From assembly GCF_002699855.1 (NCBI RefSeq), contig NZ_LKBW01000224.1, forward strand, positions 1 through 47,689: a DNA stretch of 47,689 nucleotides, written 5' to 3'. Below, piece by piece: positions 18,089 through 27,926 of the stretch. The notes beneath the pieces are model-generated. The model did no database searches and was not told where the DNA came from. It was given only the letters and a program-made list of their open reading frames with translations. The stretch comes from Pseudomonas amygdali (GTDB lineage Bacteria; Pseudomonadota; Gammaproteobacteria; Pseudomonadales; Pseudomonadaceae). The position numbers and the translations under genes are program-made. The number at the start of each line of letters is the position of its first letter. The first letter of the stretch is position 1.

Positions 18089-19250
18089 CCTGGCCCCCGT
18101 CACCAACACCCCCTACATACCGCCCACTCCCGAGGTCGGGCTGCCCCTGTGGCTGCTCGCCGAGCTGACCTATCGCTGCCCGTTGCAGTGCCCGTATTGC
18201 TCCAACCCGCTGGATTTTGCCAAACAGGGCCAGGAGCTGAGCACTGAGCAGTGGTTCAAGGTCATGCAGGAAGCGCGGGAAATGGGGGCGGCGCAGATCG
18301 GTTTTTCAGGCGGCGAGCCGCTGGTGCGCCAGGACCTCGCCGAACTGATCGCCGAGGCCCGGCGTCTGGGCTTCTACACCAACCTGATCACCTCGGGCAT
18401 CGGCCTTACCGAAGAAAAGATCATCGCCTTCAAGGAAGCAGGCCTGGACCACATCCAGATCAGCTTTCAGGCCAGCGACGAGCAGGTCAACAACATGCTC
18501 GCCGGCTCGAAAAAAGCCTTCGCGCAAAAACTGGAGATGGCCAAGGCGGTCAAAAAGCACGGCTACCCGATGGTGCTGAATTTCGTCACCCATCGGCACA
18601 ACATCGACCGCATCGACAAGATCATCGAGCTGTGTCTGGCGCTTGAAGCGGACTTCGTCGAACTGGCCACCTGTCAGTTCTATGGCTGGGCGCACCTGAA
18701 TCGCCTCGGCCTGCTGCCGACCAAGGATCAACTGGTCCGCGCCGAAGCCGTCACCAATGAATACCGCGTCCGGCTGGAGGCAGAGAATCATCCGTGCAAG
18801 CTGATTTTCGTCACGCCTGATTATTACGAAGAGCGTCCCAAAGCGTGCATGAACGGCTGGGGCAATATCTTCCTGACCGTGACACCAGATGGCACCGCAC
18901 TGCCCTGCCACGGCGCACGGCAGATGCCGATCCAGTTCCCCAACGTGCGCGACCACAGCATGCAGCACATCTGGTACGACTCGTTTGGCTTCAATCGCTT
19001 CCGCGGTTACGACTGGATGCCCGAGCCGTGCCGTTCGTGTGACGAGAAGGAAAAGGACTTCGGCGGTTGTCGCTGCCAGGCCTTCATGCTGACCGGCGAC
19101 GCGGCCAATGCCGACCCGGTGTGCAGCAAGTCCTACCACCACGGGATCATCACTCAGGCTCGTGACGAGTCCGAAACCGCTACTCAAACCATTGAAGAGC
19201 TGGCCTTTCGCAATGACCGAAACTCACGACTCATCGCAAAATCCTCCTGA
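18081..19250 (+). CDS. pqqE: PqqA peptide cyclase PqqE (radical SAM/SPASM)
   Basis: A radical SAM enzyme that makes the C-C bond between Glu16 and Tyr20 of PqqA. The CPLQCPYC motif (Cys33, Cys37, Cys40) holds the SAM cluster; FSGGEPL is the SAM-binding segment. The C-terminal SPASM region has cysteines in KACMNGW, LPCHGA, CRSC, GGCRCQ and VCSKSYHHG for auxiliary clusters. The chosen TTG at 18081 overlaps pqqD by 8 bases and gives 389 residues starting [12 protein letters not shown], in line with the family; there is no in-frame ATG at a sensible place. The ribosome site is weak, so coupling to pqqD translation probably matters. Confidence 0.93.
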   Translation: MSDLAPVTNTPYIPPTPEVGLPLWLLAELTYRCPLQCPYCSNPLDFAKQGQELSTEQWFKVMQEAREMGAAQIGFSGGEPLVRQDLAELIAEARRLGFYTNLITSGIGLTEEKIIAFKEAGLDHIQISFQASDEQVNNMLAGSKKAFAQKLEMAKAVKKHGYPMVLNFVTHRHNIDRIDKIIELCLALEADFVELATCQFYGWAHLNRLGLLPTKDQLVRAEAVTNEYRVRLEAENHPCKLIFVTPDYYEERPKACMNGWGNIFLTVTPDGTALPCHGARQMPIQFPNVRDHSMQHIWYDSFGFNRFRGYDWMPEPCRSCDEKEKDFGGCRCQAFMLTGDAANADPVCSKSYHHGIITQARDESETATQTIEELAFRNDRNSRLIAKSS

Positions 19251-21039
19251 ACGCCTAAGCGCCGCCCAAGCGGTCGCTGCAGGCGTCGACTTCGCCGAAC
19301 TGGATGTCAGCTCGGCGGGCCTGTTCTGGAACGAATACCGCCCCGAAGACGGCGCCTGTCGTATCTGGCACTGGTACGCGAACAGCAAGCGCTGCCTGAC
19401 ACCACAAGGCTTCAGCGTTCGCAGCCGGGTGTATGAATACGGTGGTGGTTCGTTCTGTCTGGCCGACGACGCGCTAGTGTTCGTCAATGAGCGCGACCAG
19501 CAATTGTACCGCCAGACGCTGGGCGCCAGCGCGCCGGTTGCGCTGACGGAGGGCGACAAGCGTTATGGCGGCCTGTTCTTTAGCGGTGGTCAGATTCTCG
19601 CCGTTGAAGAAGACCGCAATACGCATCGGCTGGTCGCTATCGATCTGGCTGACGGGCAGCGCCGATTGCTGGCAGAAGGCGCTGATTTCTACGCATCGCC
19701 GATCATCAGCGCCGACGGCAAGCGCCTGGCCTGGATCGAATGGCAACGCCCGCATCAGCCGTGGACCAGCACCCGCTTGATGTGTGCAGCGAGACAAGAC
19801 GACGGCAGCTGGGGCACTGCGCAGTGTGTTGCAGGCGAAGGCGCACAAGAGTCGCTGCAACAGCCACGTTTTGACGCCCACGGTCGCCTGCATTGCCTGA
19901 CTGATCGCGCTGGCTTCTGGCAGCCGTGGGGTGAATCGCCTTCCGGGTTTGCGCCGCTGCCCGCCAGCCCGGCCGATCACGCTTCTGCGCCTTGGCAACT
20001 GGGCAGCTGCACCTGGCTGCCAATCAACGATGGCTATCTGGCGAGCTGGATCGAAGACGGCTCCAGTGTTCTGGGGCTTTGTCAGGCTGACGGCAGCGTC
20101 GAGGATTTCAGCGTTGGCTACAGCCGCTTTCGCAGCCTCGCCATTGACGAAGAGTTCGTGTATTGCATCGCGGCATCCGCGGTGAGCACATCTGCCGTGC
20201 TGGCTATTTCTCGCCACGACGCCGGTGTTCAGGTGCTTGCCGGGGGAGGCTCGCCGCTGCCGCCCGAACTGATCAGCCGCCCTCAGCCGCTGCGTTATCC
20301 CAGCGGTGGAGCCGAGGCCTACGGCTATTTCTACCCGGCCATGACCGGCACGCAAAAACCGCCATTGGTGGTGTTCATCCATGGTGGCCCGACTTCCGCC
20401 TGCTACCCGGTGCTGGACCCACGTATTCAGTATTGGACACACCGCGGCTTCGCCGTGGCAGACCTCAATTATCGCGGCAGCAGCGGCTACGGTCGCGCCT
20501 ATCGGCAAGGCCTGCACCTGGCATGGGGCGTGGCGGACGTGGAAGATGCCTGTGCGGTTGTCACGCATCTGGCGGGACGTGGCCTGATTGACCAAGGACA
20601 GGCCTTCATTCGCGGCGCCAGCGCGGGTGGTTACACCACACTTTGTACATTGGCCTTCAAGGATGTGTTTCGTGCAGGTGCCAGTCTTTATGGCGTCAGC
20701 GACCCGGTAGCACTGGCCAGGGCCACGCATAAATTCGAGGGCGATTACCTGGACTGGCTGATCGGCGACCCGGACAAGGACATCGAGCGTTATCAGGATC
20801 GAACGCCGCTGTTGCACGCAGACCGCATCAAGGTGCCGGTGATTTTCTTTCAAGGCGAGCTGGATGCCGTGGTAGTGCCCGAACAGACCCGGGCCATGCT
20901 CAAAGCCCTGCAAGACAACGGCATCAAGACTGAAGCGCACTTCTACGCAGACGAGCATCATGGATTCCGCAAGGCGAGTAACCTGGCAGATGCTCTGGAG
21001 AAAGAATGGCGTTTTTATCGGGATGTGCTTGATGCCTGA
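19213..21039 (+). CDS. S9-family serine peptidase (prolyl oligopeptidase/DPP IV type), last gene of the pqq cluster
   Basis: A 608-residue peptidase with an N-terminal beta-propeller (about 20-345) and a C-terminal alpha/beta-hydrolase. The triad is visible: Ser470 in GASAGGY, Asp551 in GELDAVV and His583 in [14 protein letters not shown] marks the oxyanion loop. Such enzymes cut short peptides. The ATG at 19213 lies inside pqqE (38-base overlap), so it is part of the same transcript. No signal peptide is seen, so it is probably cytosolic. The position suggests a role in clearing or trimming PqqA leader fragments, alongside PqqF. Similar genes follow pqqE in other pseudomonads. Confidence 0.88.
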   Translation: MTETHDSSQNPPERLSAAQAVAAGVDFAELDVSSAGLFWNEYRPEDGACRIWHWYANSKRCLTPQGFSVRSRVYEYGGGSFCLADDALVFVNERDQQLYRQTLGASAPVALTEGDKRYGGLFFSGGQILAVEEDRNTHRLVAIDLADGQRRLLAEGADFYASPIISADGKRLAWIEWQRPHQPWTSTRLMCAARQDDGSWGTAQCVAGEGAQESLQQPRFDAHGRLHCLTDRAGFWQPWGESPSGFAPLPASPADHASAPWQLGSCTWLPINDGYLASWIEDGSSVLGLCQADGSVEDFSVGYSRFRSLAIDEEFVYCIAASAVSTSAVLAISRHDAGVQVLAGGGSPLPPELISRPQPLRYPSGGAEAYGYFYPAMTGTQKPPLVVFIHGGPTSACYPVLDPRIQYWTHRGFAVADLNYRGSSGYGRAYRQGLHLAWGVADVEDACAVVTHLAGRGLIDQGQAFIRGASAGGYTTLCTLAFKDVFRAGASLYGVSDPVALARATHKFEGDYLDWLIGDPDKDIERYQDRTPLLHADRIKVPVIFFQGELDAVVVPEQTRAMLKALQDNGIKTEAHFYADEHHGFRKASNLADALEKEWRFYRDVLDA

Positions 21040-21049
21040 TCAAGCCGTG

Positions 21050-21077
21050 TGATCGTTCCCGCAGCAGGGAACGATCA
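21050..21077. terminator. bidirectional hairpin between the S9 peptidase and the Pmp3 gene
   Basis: Perfect 11-base arms TGATCGTTCCC (21050-21060) and GGGAACGATCA (21067-21077) with a 6-base loop, 10 bases after the peptidase stop. The two flanking genes converge here. There is no T-run, so it may work as an mRNA 3' structure. The word CGTTCCC/GGGAACG is also part of the P. syringae dispersed repeat family. Confidence 0.55.
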
Positions 21078-21107
21078 ACGAGTGCTACTGCGTGGTCGGG
21101 CGACCTT

Positions 21108-21137
21108 GTTACTTGCGCGAGAGTTACTTGCGCGAGA
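21108..21137. repeat. 15-base tandem duplication at the end of the Pmp3 gene
   Basis: GTTACTTGCGCGAGA occurs twice in a row (21108-21122 and 21123-21137). The second copy carries the last codons and stop of the Pmp3 gene, so a second S-R-K-stop sequence follows it out of use. The duplication does not change the protein. Confidence 0.9.
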
Positions 21138-21285
21138 CGATGATGTAGATCGCGTGGATGATCCCCGGGATATAACCCAGCAGGGTCAGCAGGATATTCA
21201 GCCAAAAAGCGCCAGCAAAGCCTACTTGCATGAACACGCCTACCGGAGGCAGCAGAATGGCGAAAATGATACGAATGATGTCCAT
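21124..21285 (-). CDS. Pmp3/YqaE-family small membrane protein
   Basis: A 53-residue protein, MDIIRIIFAILLPPVGVFMQ and onward, with two hydrophobic helices joined by a short G-F-A-G-A-F-W-L-N loop and ending GIIHAIYIIVSRK. The L-P-P-V-G-V-F and L-G-Y-I-P-G-I-I-H-A motifs define the UPF0057/Pmp3 family, proteolipids that affect membrane potential and are often stress-induced. The start at 21285 has AGGAG well placed upstream. Its role in bacteria is poorly known. It stands alone, converging on the pqq operon. Confidence 0.93.
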   Translation of the reverse strand: MDIIRIIFAILLPPVGVFMQVGFAGAFWLNILLTLLGYIPGIIHAIYIIVSRK

Positions 21286-21689
21286 GAAAAGCTCCTGATT
21301 GAATTGGCTCTGATTGGCCATACAGCTAATCGACCCTGGCCGTCGGTGAGGGTTCAACCGGCTCTGGCACCGCGCCATTATTCTTTCTCGGGAGAGGATC
21401 AGGACAAGCGTTGCACTGCGGGCACAGCATCGTGTGCTGCGAGCGGAAAGAAAACAGAATCGTCAAAACGCAAACAAAGAAAACCCCGCCTAAGCGGGGC
21501 TTTCCAGACTGTTTCCCTGATTTCCCTTTCACCCCACCGTCCTGGCAGGCTTCCCTACGTGTCCCTGTTATGTCTTGTTGCGCGTCCTGCGCTACGTCCA
21601 TGGGTGAAGATTAACTTTGGATCCCTTTCTTGGGAAGAGGTCAATTGGCACCACGCAGTGTAAGCAAATGCTTACAAGGCTTTTGCAGG
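21286..21689. other. intergenic between the Pmp3 gene and the acyl-CoA dehydrogenase
   Basis: 404 bases. It holds the Pmp3 promoter region next to 21290 and a terminator at 21477-21503. I see no convincing gene in the rest; short frames here lack ribosome sites and family features. Confidence 0.5.
21477..21503 (-). terminator. intrinsic terminator for the minus-strand acyl-CoA dehydrogenase
   Basis: On the minus strand the stem GCCCCGC / GCGGGG (loop TTAG region) is followed by TTTTCTTTG. It lies about 190 bases after the dehydrogenase stop (21690). In the plus direction only three T residues follow. Confidence 0.7.
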
Positions 21690-23467
21690 TCAGAATTGTG
21701 ACGCCTTCAACAGGTACAGCGAATCGCTGCCCGCGCGCACCGAGGCATCCAGCGAGTGGATACGCGGCAGCAGGCGCGCGAAGTAGAAGCGTGCGGTGCC
21801 CAGCTTGCTCGCATAGAACTCCTCCTGCTGCTCTTTACCGAGCGCCGCCTTGGCCATCATCGCCCACATGTAGGCGTAGGCGGTGTAACCAAACAGATGC
21901 AGATACTCCACAGACGCAGCGCCGATTTCATTGGGATTACCGCGCGAGCGGTCCAGCACCCAGCCAGTCAGCTCATCCAGCATGTTCAAGGCTTTTGCCA
22001 GCGGCTGGGCGAACTCGTTAAGTGCGCCATCCGCGCCATTGATGAACTGGCGCACTTCATCCGAAAACAACTGATAGAACGCGCCGTTCGAACCGACGAT
22101 CTTGCGCCCCACCAGGTCAAGCGCCTGAATGCCATTGGTGCCTTCGTAGATCTGCGTAATGCGCACGTCACGTACCAGCTGTTCCTGGCCCCACTCACGG
22201 ATGTAACCGTGACCGCCGAAATCTGCTGGCCATGAACAGTGGTTTCCAGACCGATATCACTCAGGAACGCCTTGGCGACCGGGGTCAGCAGCGCCACCAG
22301 ATCATCGGCACGCTTGCGCGCGGCATCGTCTTCGCTGAACTTGGCGATATCCAGTTGCAGTGCGACGTAGCTGGAAAACGCACGACCGCCTTCGTTGAAC
22401 GCCTTCATGGTCAACAGCATGCGACGCACGTCGGGGTGGACGATGATCGGGTCAGCAGCCTTGTCCTTGTTCTGCGCTCCGGTCGGGGCGCGGCTCTGTA
22501 AACGATCCAGCGCATACTCGACGGCGCTCTGGTAAGACCGCACGCCCGACGCCAGGCCCTGAATACCAACGCCCAGACGCTCGTAGTTCATCATTGTGAA
22601 CATCGCCGCCAGCCCTTTGTTCGGTTCGCCGATCAGGTAGCCGGTAGCGTCGTCGAAGTTCATCACGCAGGTCGCCGAAGCCTGGATACCCATCTTGTGC
22701 TCGATCGAGCCACAGCTGACGGTGTTGCGCTCGCCAAGGCTGCCGTCGTCGCCGACCATGAACTTGGGCACCAGAAACAGCGAAATGCCTTTCGGCCCGG
22801 GCGGTGCATCCGGCAACTTGGCCAAGACCAGATGAATGATGTTTTCGGTCAGGTCGTGTTCGCCGCCGGTAATGAAAATCTTGCTGCCGGTGATCTTGTA
22901 AGCGCCGTCCGCCTGCGGTTCGGCCCGGGTCCGAATGATGCCCAGATCGGTACCGGCGTGGGCCTCGGTCAGGCACATCGACCCGGCCCAGACGCCTGAA
23001 TACATATTGGGCAGAAATTTGGTCTTGAGCGCTTCGCTGGCGTGGGTGTCTATCGATACGCAGGCGCCGGACGTGAGCATCGCGTACAGACCGAACGCCA
23101 GGCTGGCAGAGTTGAGCATCTCTTCGACCTGAGCCGACACCACCTTGGGCATGCCCATGCCGCCAAACTCGGGATTGCCGCCTACACCGACCCAGCCGCC
23201 CTCAGCGTAGGTCTTATAGGCCTCGGGAAAACCTGCAGGTGTGGTGACGACGGTGTCCTTCCAGTGGCAGCCCTCCTCGTCACCGTTACGGCTCAGCGGC
23301 GCAATGGTCTTGCTGGTCACTTTACCGGCTTCTTCGAGAATGGCTTCGACCGTTTCAGCATCGACTGTTTCGGCCAGCTCGGGCAGTTGAGCCCAGAGCT
23401 TTGAAACCTCGAAGACTTCATTGAGGACGAAGCGCATATCGCGCAGTGGCGCTTTGTAGTCAGCCAT
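21690..23467 (-). pseudogene. acyl-CoA dehydrogenase (FadE-like, C-terminal extension type), one-base frameshift
   Basis: An FAD enzyme of fatty acid beta-oxidation that makes the alpha-beta double bond in acyl-CoA. The first frame starts [20 protein letters not shown] at 23467 (GAGG 6 bases upstream) and contains MCLTEAHAGTDLG and KIFITGGEHDLTENI. It is in frame to about residue 415, HGQQI. There the motif F-G-G-H-G-Y-I-R-E-W-G expected next is found one frame away, running to the stop at 21690. The break is in the A-run at 22219-22221 (plus strand), which needs one more A. Repaired length is 592 residues, normal for this long family. It is a paralogue of the intact gene at 25316-27121. A homopolymer position makes a sequence error a real possibility. 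Confidence 0.87.
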
Positions 23468-23639
23468 GGCAAACCTCGTGAACACGGAGCGAAATTCTGT
23501 TGGAGGCTGATCGATGCATGCAGAGACGCAGATCAGCAGTCGAGTTTCACGAGTCTACCCGAACAACATTTCAGAGACATAGGGTCGTGTCATGACTGAA
23601 TAGTCATAGCAGGTCACGGGGAAAAATAGCAGGATTGGC

Positions 23640-24938
23640 TCAGGTGGCCGCTTCAGTTGTACGAACAGCGCCGCGCCGGTTCAACTGCCCGTAAGCGACC
23701 ACGCAGTTGCGCCCGGCCCCCTTGGCCGCATACAGCGCCTGGTCAGCACTCTTGAGCACCTCTTCCGGCGTGCGATGTTCCGGCTGGCGTTCGGCAACGC
23801 CGATACTGACCGTTACCGACACGCTGCCTGCCTGCGCTCCACCGCGGCGTTGTCGGCCTTGCTGATCATCCTGAGGACGACTGTCCTTGTTGCGCAGCTG
23901 AATCTCGTAATTGGCGATGGTCTCGCGGATGGCTTCCAGATGCGGCATGCATTCATCAATGGTCTTGGCGGCAAACACGATGGCGAACTCTTCGCCCCCA
24001 TAGCGATACGCCTTGCCACCACCGTTGGTGATTTTCGACAGTTTGCTGGCCACCAGACGCAGCACCTGATCGCCCACATCGTGGCCGTGGGTGTCGTTGA
24101 ATTTCTTGAAGTGATCCACGTCGCTCATCGCCAGCACATAGTTGCGTCCCAGACGCTGCATGCGTTCATTGAGCGCCCGGCGACCAGGCAGTCCGGTCAG
24201 TTCATCCCGGAAGGCCATCTGATACGCCTCGTGAGCCACGGCGGCGGCAATCATCAGCATCACCTGACTGCAGAGGATATTCAGCGTGAACGGCAGGATG
24301 AAGGTTTTCGGCAGTGCCCAGAACAATCCCAGCAGGCCGACAATCTGCGCGGCGTGCAGCGGTCGCGGTTTTTCCAGGTATTGCCAGATCAACACCCCGA
24401 ATGACACCAGGAACATGGCATAGGACAGCTGAATCAGACTCATCCAGGCACCGTGCAGCGCAGGCCAGCGGATGTCGGCCAGCCAGACTTGCAGTTCGAC
24501 CGGATAACTCTGTTCAAGACCCAGCGCCACACTGCCTACCGCCACCAATACCGCGAGCCGCGCGACCATGTCCTGAAACAGATGCGTACGTTCTTCCCAC
24601 GCGGCATACAGCCCGAACAGCACAGGCAGCAGCAGGCAGACCAGGTGGAAAATCACCGCCGCATCCTCACGGACCTTGCCGTTATCGCGGTAAAAATCGG
24701 TCTGGGTATCCAGCAGGTAGTAGGCGATATACACCGTGAGCATCAGAAACAGCTCGCGCTGACGCCGGTAAACACAGCAATACGCACCGCCCAACAGCAG
24801 AACCAGCGTGGGCAGCACATTGAATAGCGATGTGAAGAAGACGTTCAGGTCCTTTACGTACGCAGCCGCAAGCCCCGCCACCAGCAGACCCAGTGAAGGC
24901 AAAAAATGACTCAATCGCGCAGCTGATGGACGCAACAA
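23640..24938 (-). CDS. membrane-bound diguanylate cyclase (GGDEF)
   Basis: A 432-residue protein that should make the second messenger cyclic-di-GMP from two GTP. About seven hydrophobic helices fill residues 1-230, a sensor region without a named domain. The GGDEF domain (about 238-415) has D-E-L-T-G-L-P-G-R-R-A-L-N, D-V-D-H-F-K-K-F-N-D-T-H-G-H and the active loop RYGGEEF, all intact. The product-inhibition site R-x-x-D expected a few residues before GGEEF is replaced by N-G-G-G, so feedback control is probably lost. It stands alone between two acyl-CoA dehydrogenase genes. The signal sensed is unknown. Confidence 0.9.
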   Translation of the reverse strand: MLRPSAARLSHFLPSLGLLVAGLAAAYVKDLNVFFTSLFNVLPTLVLLLGGAYCCVYRRQRELFLMLTVYIAYYLLDTQTDFYRDNGKVREDAAVIFHLVCLLLPVLFGLYAAWEERTHLFQDMVARLAVLVAVGSVALGLEQSYPVELQVWLADIRWPALHGAWMSLIQLSYAMFLVSFGVLIWQYLEKPRPLHAAQIVGLLGLFWALPKTFILPFTLNILCSQVMLMIAAAVAHEAYQMAFRDELTGLPGRRALNERMQRLGRNYVLAMSDVDHFKKFNDTHGHDVGDQVLRLVASKLSKITNGGGKAYRYGGEEFAIVFAAKTIDECMPHLEAIRETIANYEIQLRNKDSRPQDDQQGRQRRGGAQAGSVSVTVSIGVAERQPEHRTPEEVLKSADQALYAAKGAGRNCVVAYGQLNRRGAVRTTEAAT

Positions 24939-25142
24939 AAGGGGTTATCTCCTACCCGGCATCTGAATGAATGGCTGACCTGATGGCATTGTGCCCTCCG
25001 CCAGCGAACAATGCATCGGCAGGATCAATAAACGAGCTACTTTCTGTAACGGCAGGAGGTGGGAAATGTTTATTGCGGAAGTCGCGGGCGTTGGTGCTAT
25101 CTGTATCTCGGACCGCATTGAATAGCGCCCCATGGCTGCGAT
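24939..25142. other. promoter-side gap upstream of the diguanylate cyclase
   Basis: The gap to the next gene is 377 bases (24939-25315) and contains a degenerate extragenic repeat and a terminator (separate entries). The first 200 bases are where the cyclase promoter must lie. I see no recognisable gene or motif there. Confidence 0.45.
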
Positions 25143-25192
25143 GTGACGCAGAGCGTCACGAAATGCATTACCACGCGCAGTGATGGAAACGA
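25143..25192 (+). repeat. dispersed extragenic repeat, diverged copy
   Basis: Starts with the perfect palindrome GTGACGC-AGA-GCGTCAC (25143-25159), followed by GAAATGCATTACCACGC and a degraded second arm. This is the same layout (ACGC-GAGCGT arm, ATGCA spacer, second arm) as the copies at 13388, 33337 and 43214. Confidence 0.65.
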
Positions 25193-25264
25193 GAGTTATC
25201 CGGGGTCAGTGCTCCCCAAAGTCTCGTTGAGATTGGTGTTAACAATGAGCCAAAACGCACCCAT

Positions 25265-25298
25265 AAAAAAACCGCCTGATCAGCGATCAGGCGGTTTT
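25265..25298 (-). terminator. intrinsic terminator after the intact acyl-CoA dehydrogenase
   Basis: An 11-pair stem ACCGCCTGATC (25271-25281) / GATCAGGCGGT (25285-25295) with a 3-base loop. On the minus strand a run of seven T follows, 20-50 bases after the dehydrogenase stop at 25316. Four T follow in the plus direction. Confidence 0.9.
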
Positions 25299-25315
25299 CA
25301 TGACCGCAGCGAGGC

Positions 25316-27121
25316 TTAGTAAGCCAGGCCGAAGTCTTCCTCTTTCATGTCCATCAGGTTGGCAGCGCCCGACAGGATGGCGGCAACGTGCGTGCGAGTG
25401 CGCGGCAGGATGCGCTGGAAGTAGAAGCGCGCGGTCTGGATCTTGGCGCGGTAGAACGCCTCATCCGACGTACCGGCAGCCAGCTTCTCGGCCGCAAGAC
25501 GCGCCATGTCGGCCCAGAAGTACGCCAGGCAGGCATAACCGGAGAACATGATGTAATCCACCGAAGCTGCGCCGACTTCTTCGCGATCCTTCATGGCCGC
25601 CATGCCGACTTTCAGGGTCAGGTCGCCCCACTCCTTGTTCAGCGCGGCCAAAGGCGTCACGAATTCCTGAACGGCTTCGTTACCCTCATTGCCCTGACAG
25701 AACTTGTGGACGATCTTGGTGAAGCCCTTGAGCGCTTCGCCCTGAGTCATCAGCACTTTACGGCCCAGCAGGTCGAGAGCCTGAATGCCGGTGGTGCCTT
25801 CGTACAGCATCGAAATCCGGCAGTCGCGAACGTTCTGTTCCATGCCCCACTCGGCAATGAAACCGTGACCGCCGTAGATCTGCACACCGTGGTTGGCGGC
25901 TTCAAAGCCCACTTCGGTCATGAAGGCCTTGGCAATCGGCGTCATGAACGCCAGCAAGGCGTCGGCGGCTTTCTTTTGCTCCGGGTCTTCGCTGTACTTG
26001 ACGATATCGACCTGTTTGGCCGTGAAGTACACCATGGCACGCGTGCCTTCGGCGAAAGCCTTCATGGTCAGCAGCATGCGGCGCACGTCTGGATGGACGA
26101 TGATCGGGTCAGCGGCCTTGTCCGGTGCTTTAGGGCCGGTCAACGAACGCATCTGCAGACGGTCACGGGCATATTGCAGGCCGCCCTGGAAGGCCACTTC
26201 GGCATGCGCCAGACCTTGCAGCGCAGTGCCCAGACGCGCGGTGTTCATGAACGTGAACATGCAGTTCAGACCCTTGTTCGGCGGGCCGATCAGGTAGCCG
26301 GTAGCGCCGTCGAAGTTCATCACGCAGGTGGCGTTGCCGTGGATGCCCATCTTGTGTTCGATGGAGCCACAGTTAACCGCGTTGCGATCAACGATGCTGC
26401 CATCGGCAGCCGAGAGGAACTTGGGCACAATGAACAGCGAAATGCCTTTGGTGCCAGCCGGTGCGTCCGGCAGACGCGCCAGCACGATGTGGACGATGTT
26501 ATCGGCCATGTCGTGTTCGCCAGCGGAAATGAAAATCTTGGTGCCGGTAACCTTGTAGGTCCCGTCAGCCTGAGGTTCAGCCCTGGTGCGCAGCATGCCC
26601 AGGTCAGTGCCGCAGTGGGATTCGGTCAGGCACATGGTGCCGGTCCATTCGCCGGAGACCAGCTTGGTCAGGTAGGCGTCCTGCTGCTCGGGAGTGCCGT
26701 GCTCGGAGATGGTGTTCATCGCACCATGCGACAGGCCAGGGTACATGCCCCACGACCAGTTCGCTTCGCCGACCATCTCGCTCACTGCCAGACCCAGCGA
26801 CTCGGGCAAGCCCTGGCCGCCATGCGCAACGTCATGCGCCAGACTCGGCCAACCGCCCTCGACAAATTGCTTGTAAGCCTGCTTGAAACCGGTCGGTGTC
26901 TTCACGCCCGACTCGCTCCAGGTGCAGCCCTCGGTATCGCCCACCCGGTTCAGCGGTGCCAGAACCTGCTCGCAGAACTTGGCACCCTCTTCGAGAATGG
27001 CGTCGACCATGTCCGGGGTGGCGTCATGACAGGCTGGCAGACTTTGATAGTGCGCTTCATAACCGAGCAGCTCATCACGGACGAAACGAATATCACGCAA
27101 GGGGGCCTTGTAGTCAGGCAT
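25316..27121 (-). CDS. acyl-CoA dehydrogenase, C-terminal extension type
   Basis: A 601-residue FAD acyl-CoA dehydrogenase of fatty acid degradation. Visible features are the N-terminus [34 protein letters not shown] (flavin-contact segment), [20 protein letters not shown], and [15 protein letters not shown] followed by [16 protein letters not shown]. The last 130 residues form the extra helical domain seen in this long subgroup. GAGG lies 9 bases before the ATG. It is intact, unlike its paralogue at 21690-23467, and has its own strong terminator. Chain-length preference cannot be read from the sequence. Confidence 0.93.
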   Translation of the reverse strand: MPDYKAPLRDIRFVRDELLGYEAHYQSLPACHDATPDMVDAILEEGAKFCEQVLAPLNRVGDTEGCTWSESGVKTPTGFKQAYKQFVEGGWPSLAHDVAHGGQGLPESLGLAVSEMVGEANWSWGMYPGLSHGAMNTISEHGTPEQQDAYLTKLVSGEWTGTMCLTESHCGTDLGMLRTRAEPQADGTYKVTGTKIFISAGEHDMADNIVHIVLARLPDAPAGTKGISLFIVPKFLSAADGSIVDRNAVNCGSIEHKMGIHGNATCVMNFDGATGYLIGPPNKGLNCMFTFMNTARLGTALQGLAHAEVAFQGGLQYARDRLQMRSLTGPKAPDKAADPIIVHPDVRRMLLTMKAFAEGTRAMVYFTAKQVDIVKYSEDPEQKKAADALLAFMTPIAKAFMTEVGFEAANHGVQIYGGHGFIAEWGMEQNVRDCRISMLYEGTTGIQALDLLGRKVLMTQGEALKGFTKIVHKFCQGNEGNEAVQEFVTPLAALNKEWGDLTLKVGMAAMKDREEVGAASVDYIMFSGYACLAYFWADMARLAAEKLAAGTSDEAFYRAKIQTARFYFQRILPRTRTHVAAILSGAANLMDMKEEDFGLAY

Positions 27122-27475
27122 AGCGATAAACCTCTGCTGATGAATCCTGGAACGAATGACCGGGCGGTCGCTGAAAGCATAGCCTCAAGCACCAGACAAT
27201 CTCGTATGCCTTGCGGTCAAACAGGTGTTTGAAACATACGTTTACGCCCAATCCTTGTCAATAGCGAAGCGCGCACCATTCGTCCACCCTGCTCTACAGA
27301 CCGCGCAGGCAAAGGCATCAGGCGCAGGCGCAGGAAAAACGTAAGCGCAAGTTTAGTCGAGGGTGGAAGGTGTTACGGGGGCGATACAGGAGGGTGATGG
27401 CGGGCAATTCAGCAAACGACGCCGTGCAGGTGTGACACGGCGTAGGCGTTACACGAAGCTTTAGAACACAGGATG
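27122..27475. other. intergenic upstream of the acyl-CoA dehydrogenase
   Basis: 354 bases. The right end holds a hairpin, ACGCCGTG (27419-27426) / CACGGCGT (27436-27443) with a 9-base loop, which may end transcripts of the minus-strand gene at 27476. The left end must hold the dehydrogenase promoter. I see no gene. Confidence 0.5.
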
Positions 27476-27772
27476 TTAAGCGTAAGTGTCGATCAGAGTG
27501 CCAAGCGCTTCGTCGCTGGCCTTTTGAACCGCAACCCCGGCTTCGACCTGACTCTTGCCGGCGTTGAGCTCGACAATATTGGCAGACAGGTCAGAACGCT
27601 GGCTGCGGTCGACGGAACGCAGGTTTTCGAGCTGAAAGTCGGAAGACTGGCTTCTGCCCGACACTTCGATGTTGGAGCTGGCGATCTGGGTGGCCGCCTG
27701 ATCCACACGACCTTGCCCGACCTGCATAGCGCTTAAGCCCGGGTAGAGGGTGTTGTTCATGGTGATTTGCAT
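27476..27772 (-). CDS. small conserved protein with a flagellar rod/hook-like C-terminus
   Basis: 98 residues, not a named family to me. The C-terminal half, NIVELNAGKSQVEAGVAVQK and then ASDEALGTLIDTY, closely resembles the helical C-terminus of flagellar axial proteins (FlgC, FlgE), which share the N-V-V-E-x-n-x-A-x-x-x-Y-x-A-n pattern ending in a D-x-x-L-G-T-L-x motif. There is no N-terminal partner helix of the usual length. GAGGA lies 7 bases before the ATG. Its place between the bio operon and the acyl-CoA dehydrogenases is, as I recall, conserved in Pseudomonas. Not near flagellar genes here. Function unknown. Confidence 0.72.
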   Translation of the reverse strand: MQITMNNTLYPGLSAMQVGQGRVDQAATQIASSNIEVSGRSQSSDFQLENLRSVDRSQRSDLSANIVELNAGKSQVEAGVAVQKASDEALGTLIDTYA

Positions 27773-27926
27773 AAGCCGATCCTCAGTTCAAAAAACGAAC
27801 ACGTGCCATTGAACCAGCATTTGCGCAGAAATACTCGACAAATAGACTAATGGCACTAGGCCGCATGATAGCCTGACTCTTGAAAAAACCAAAACAACGT
27901 TGCCTGTCAGCAAGATAGCGACGCTG

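Noticed and set aside
21326..21601. Small minus-strand gene in the Pmp3-dehydrogenase gap
   Set aside because: It crosses the terminator stem at 21477-21503, lacks a ribosome site and resembles nothing I know.
25388..27232. Plus-strand open frame of 614 residues opposite the intact acyl-CoA dehydrogenase
   Set aside because: A shadow of the dehydrogenase; no motifs and biased composition.
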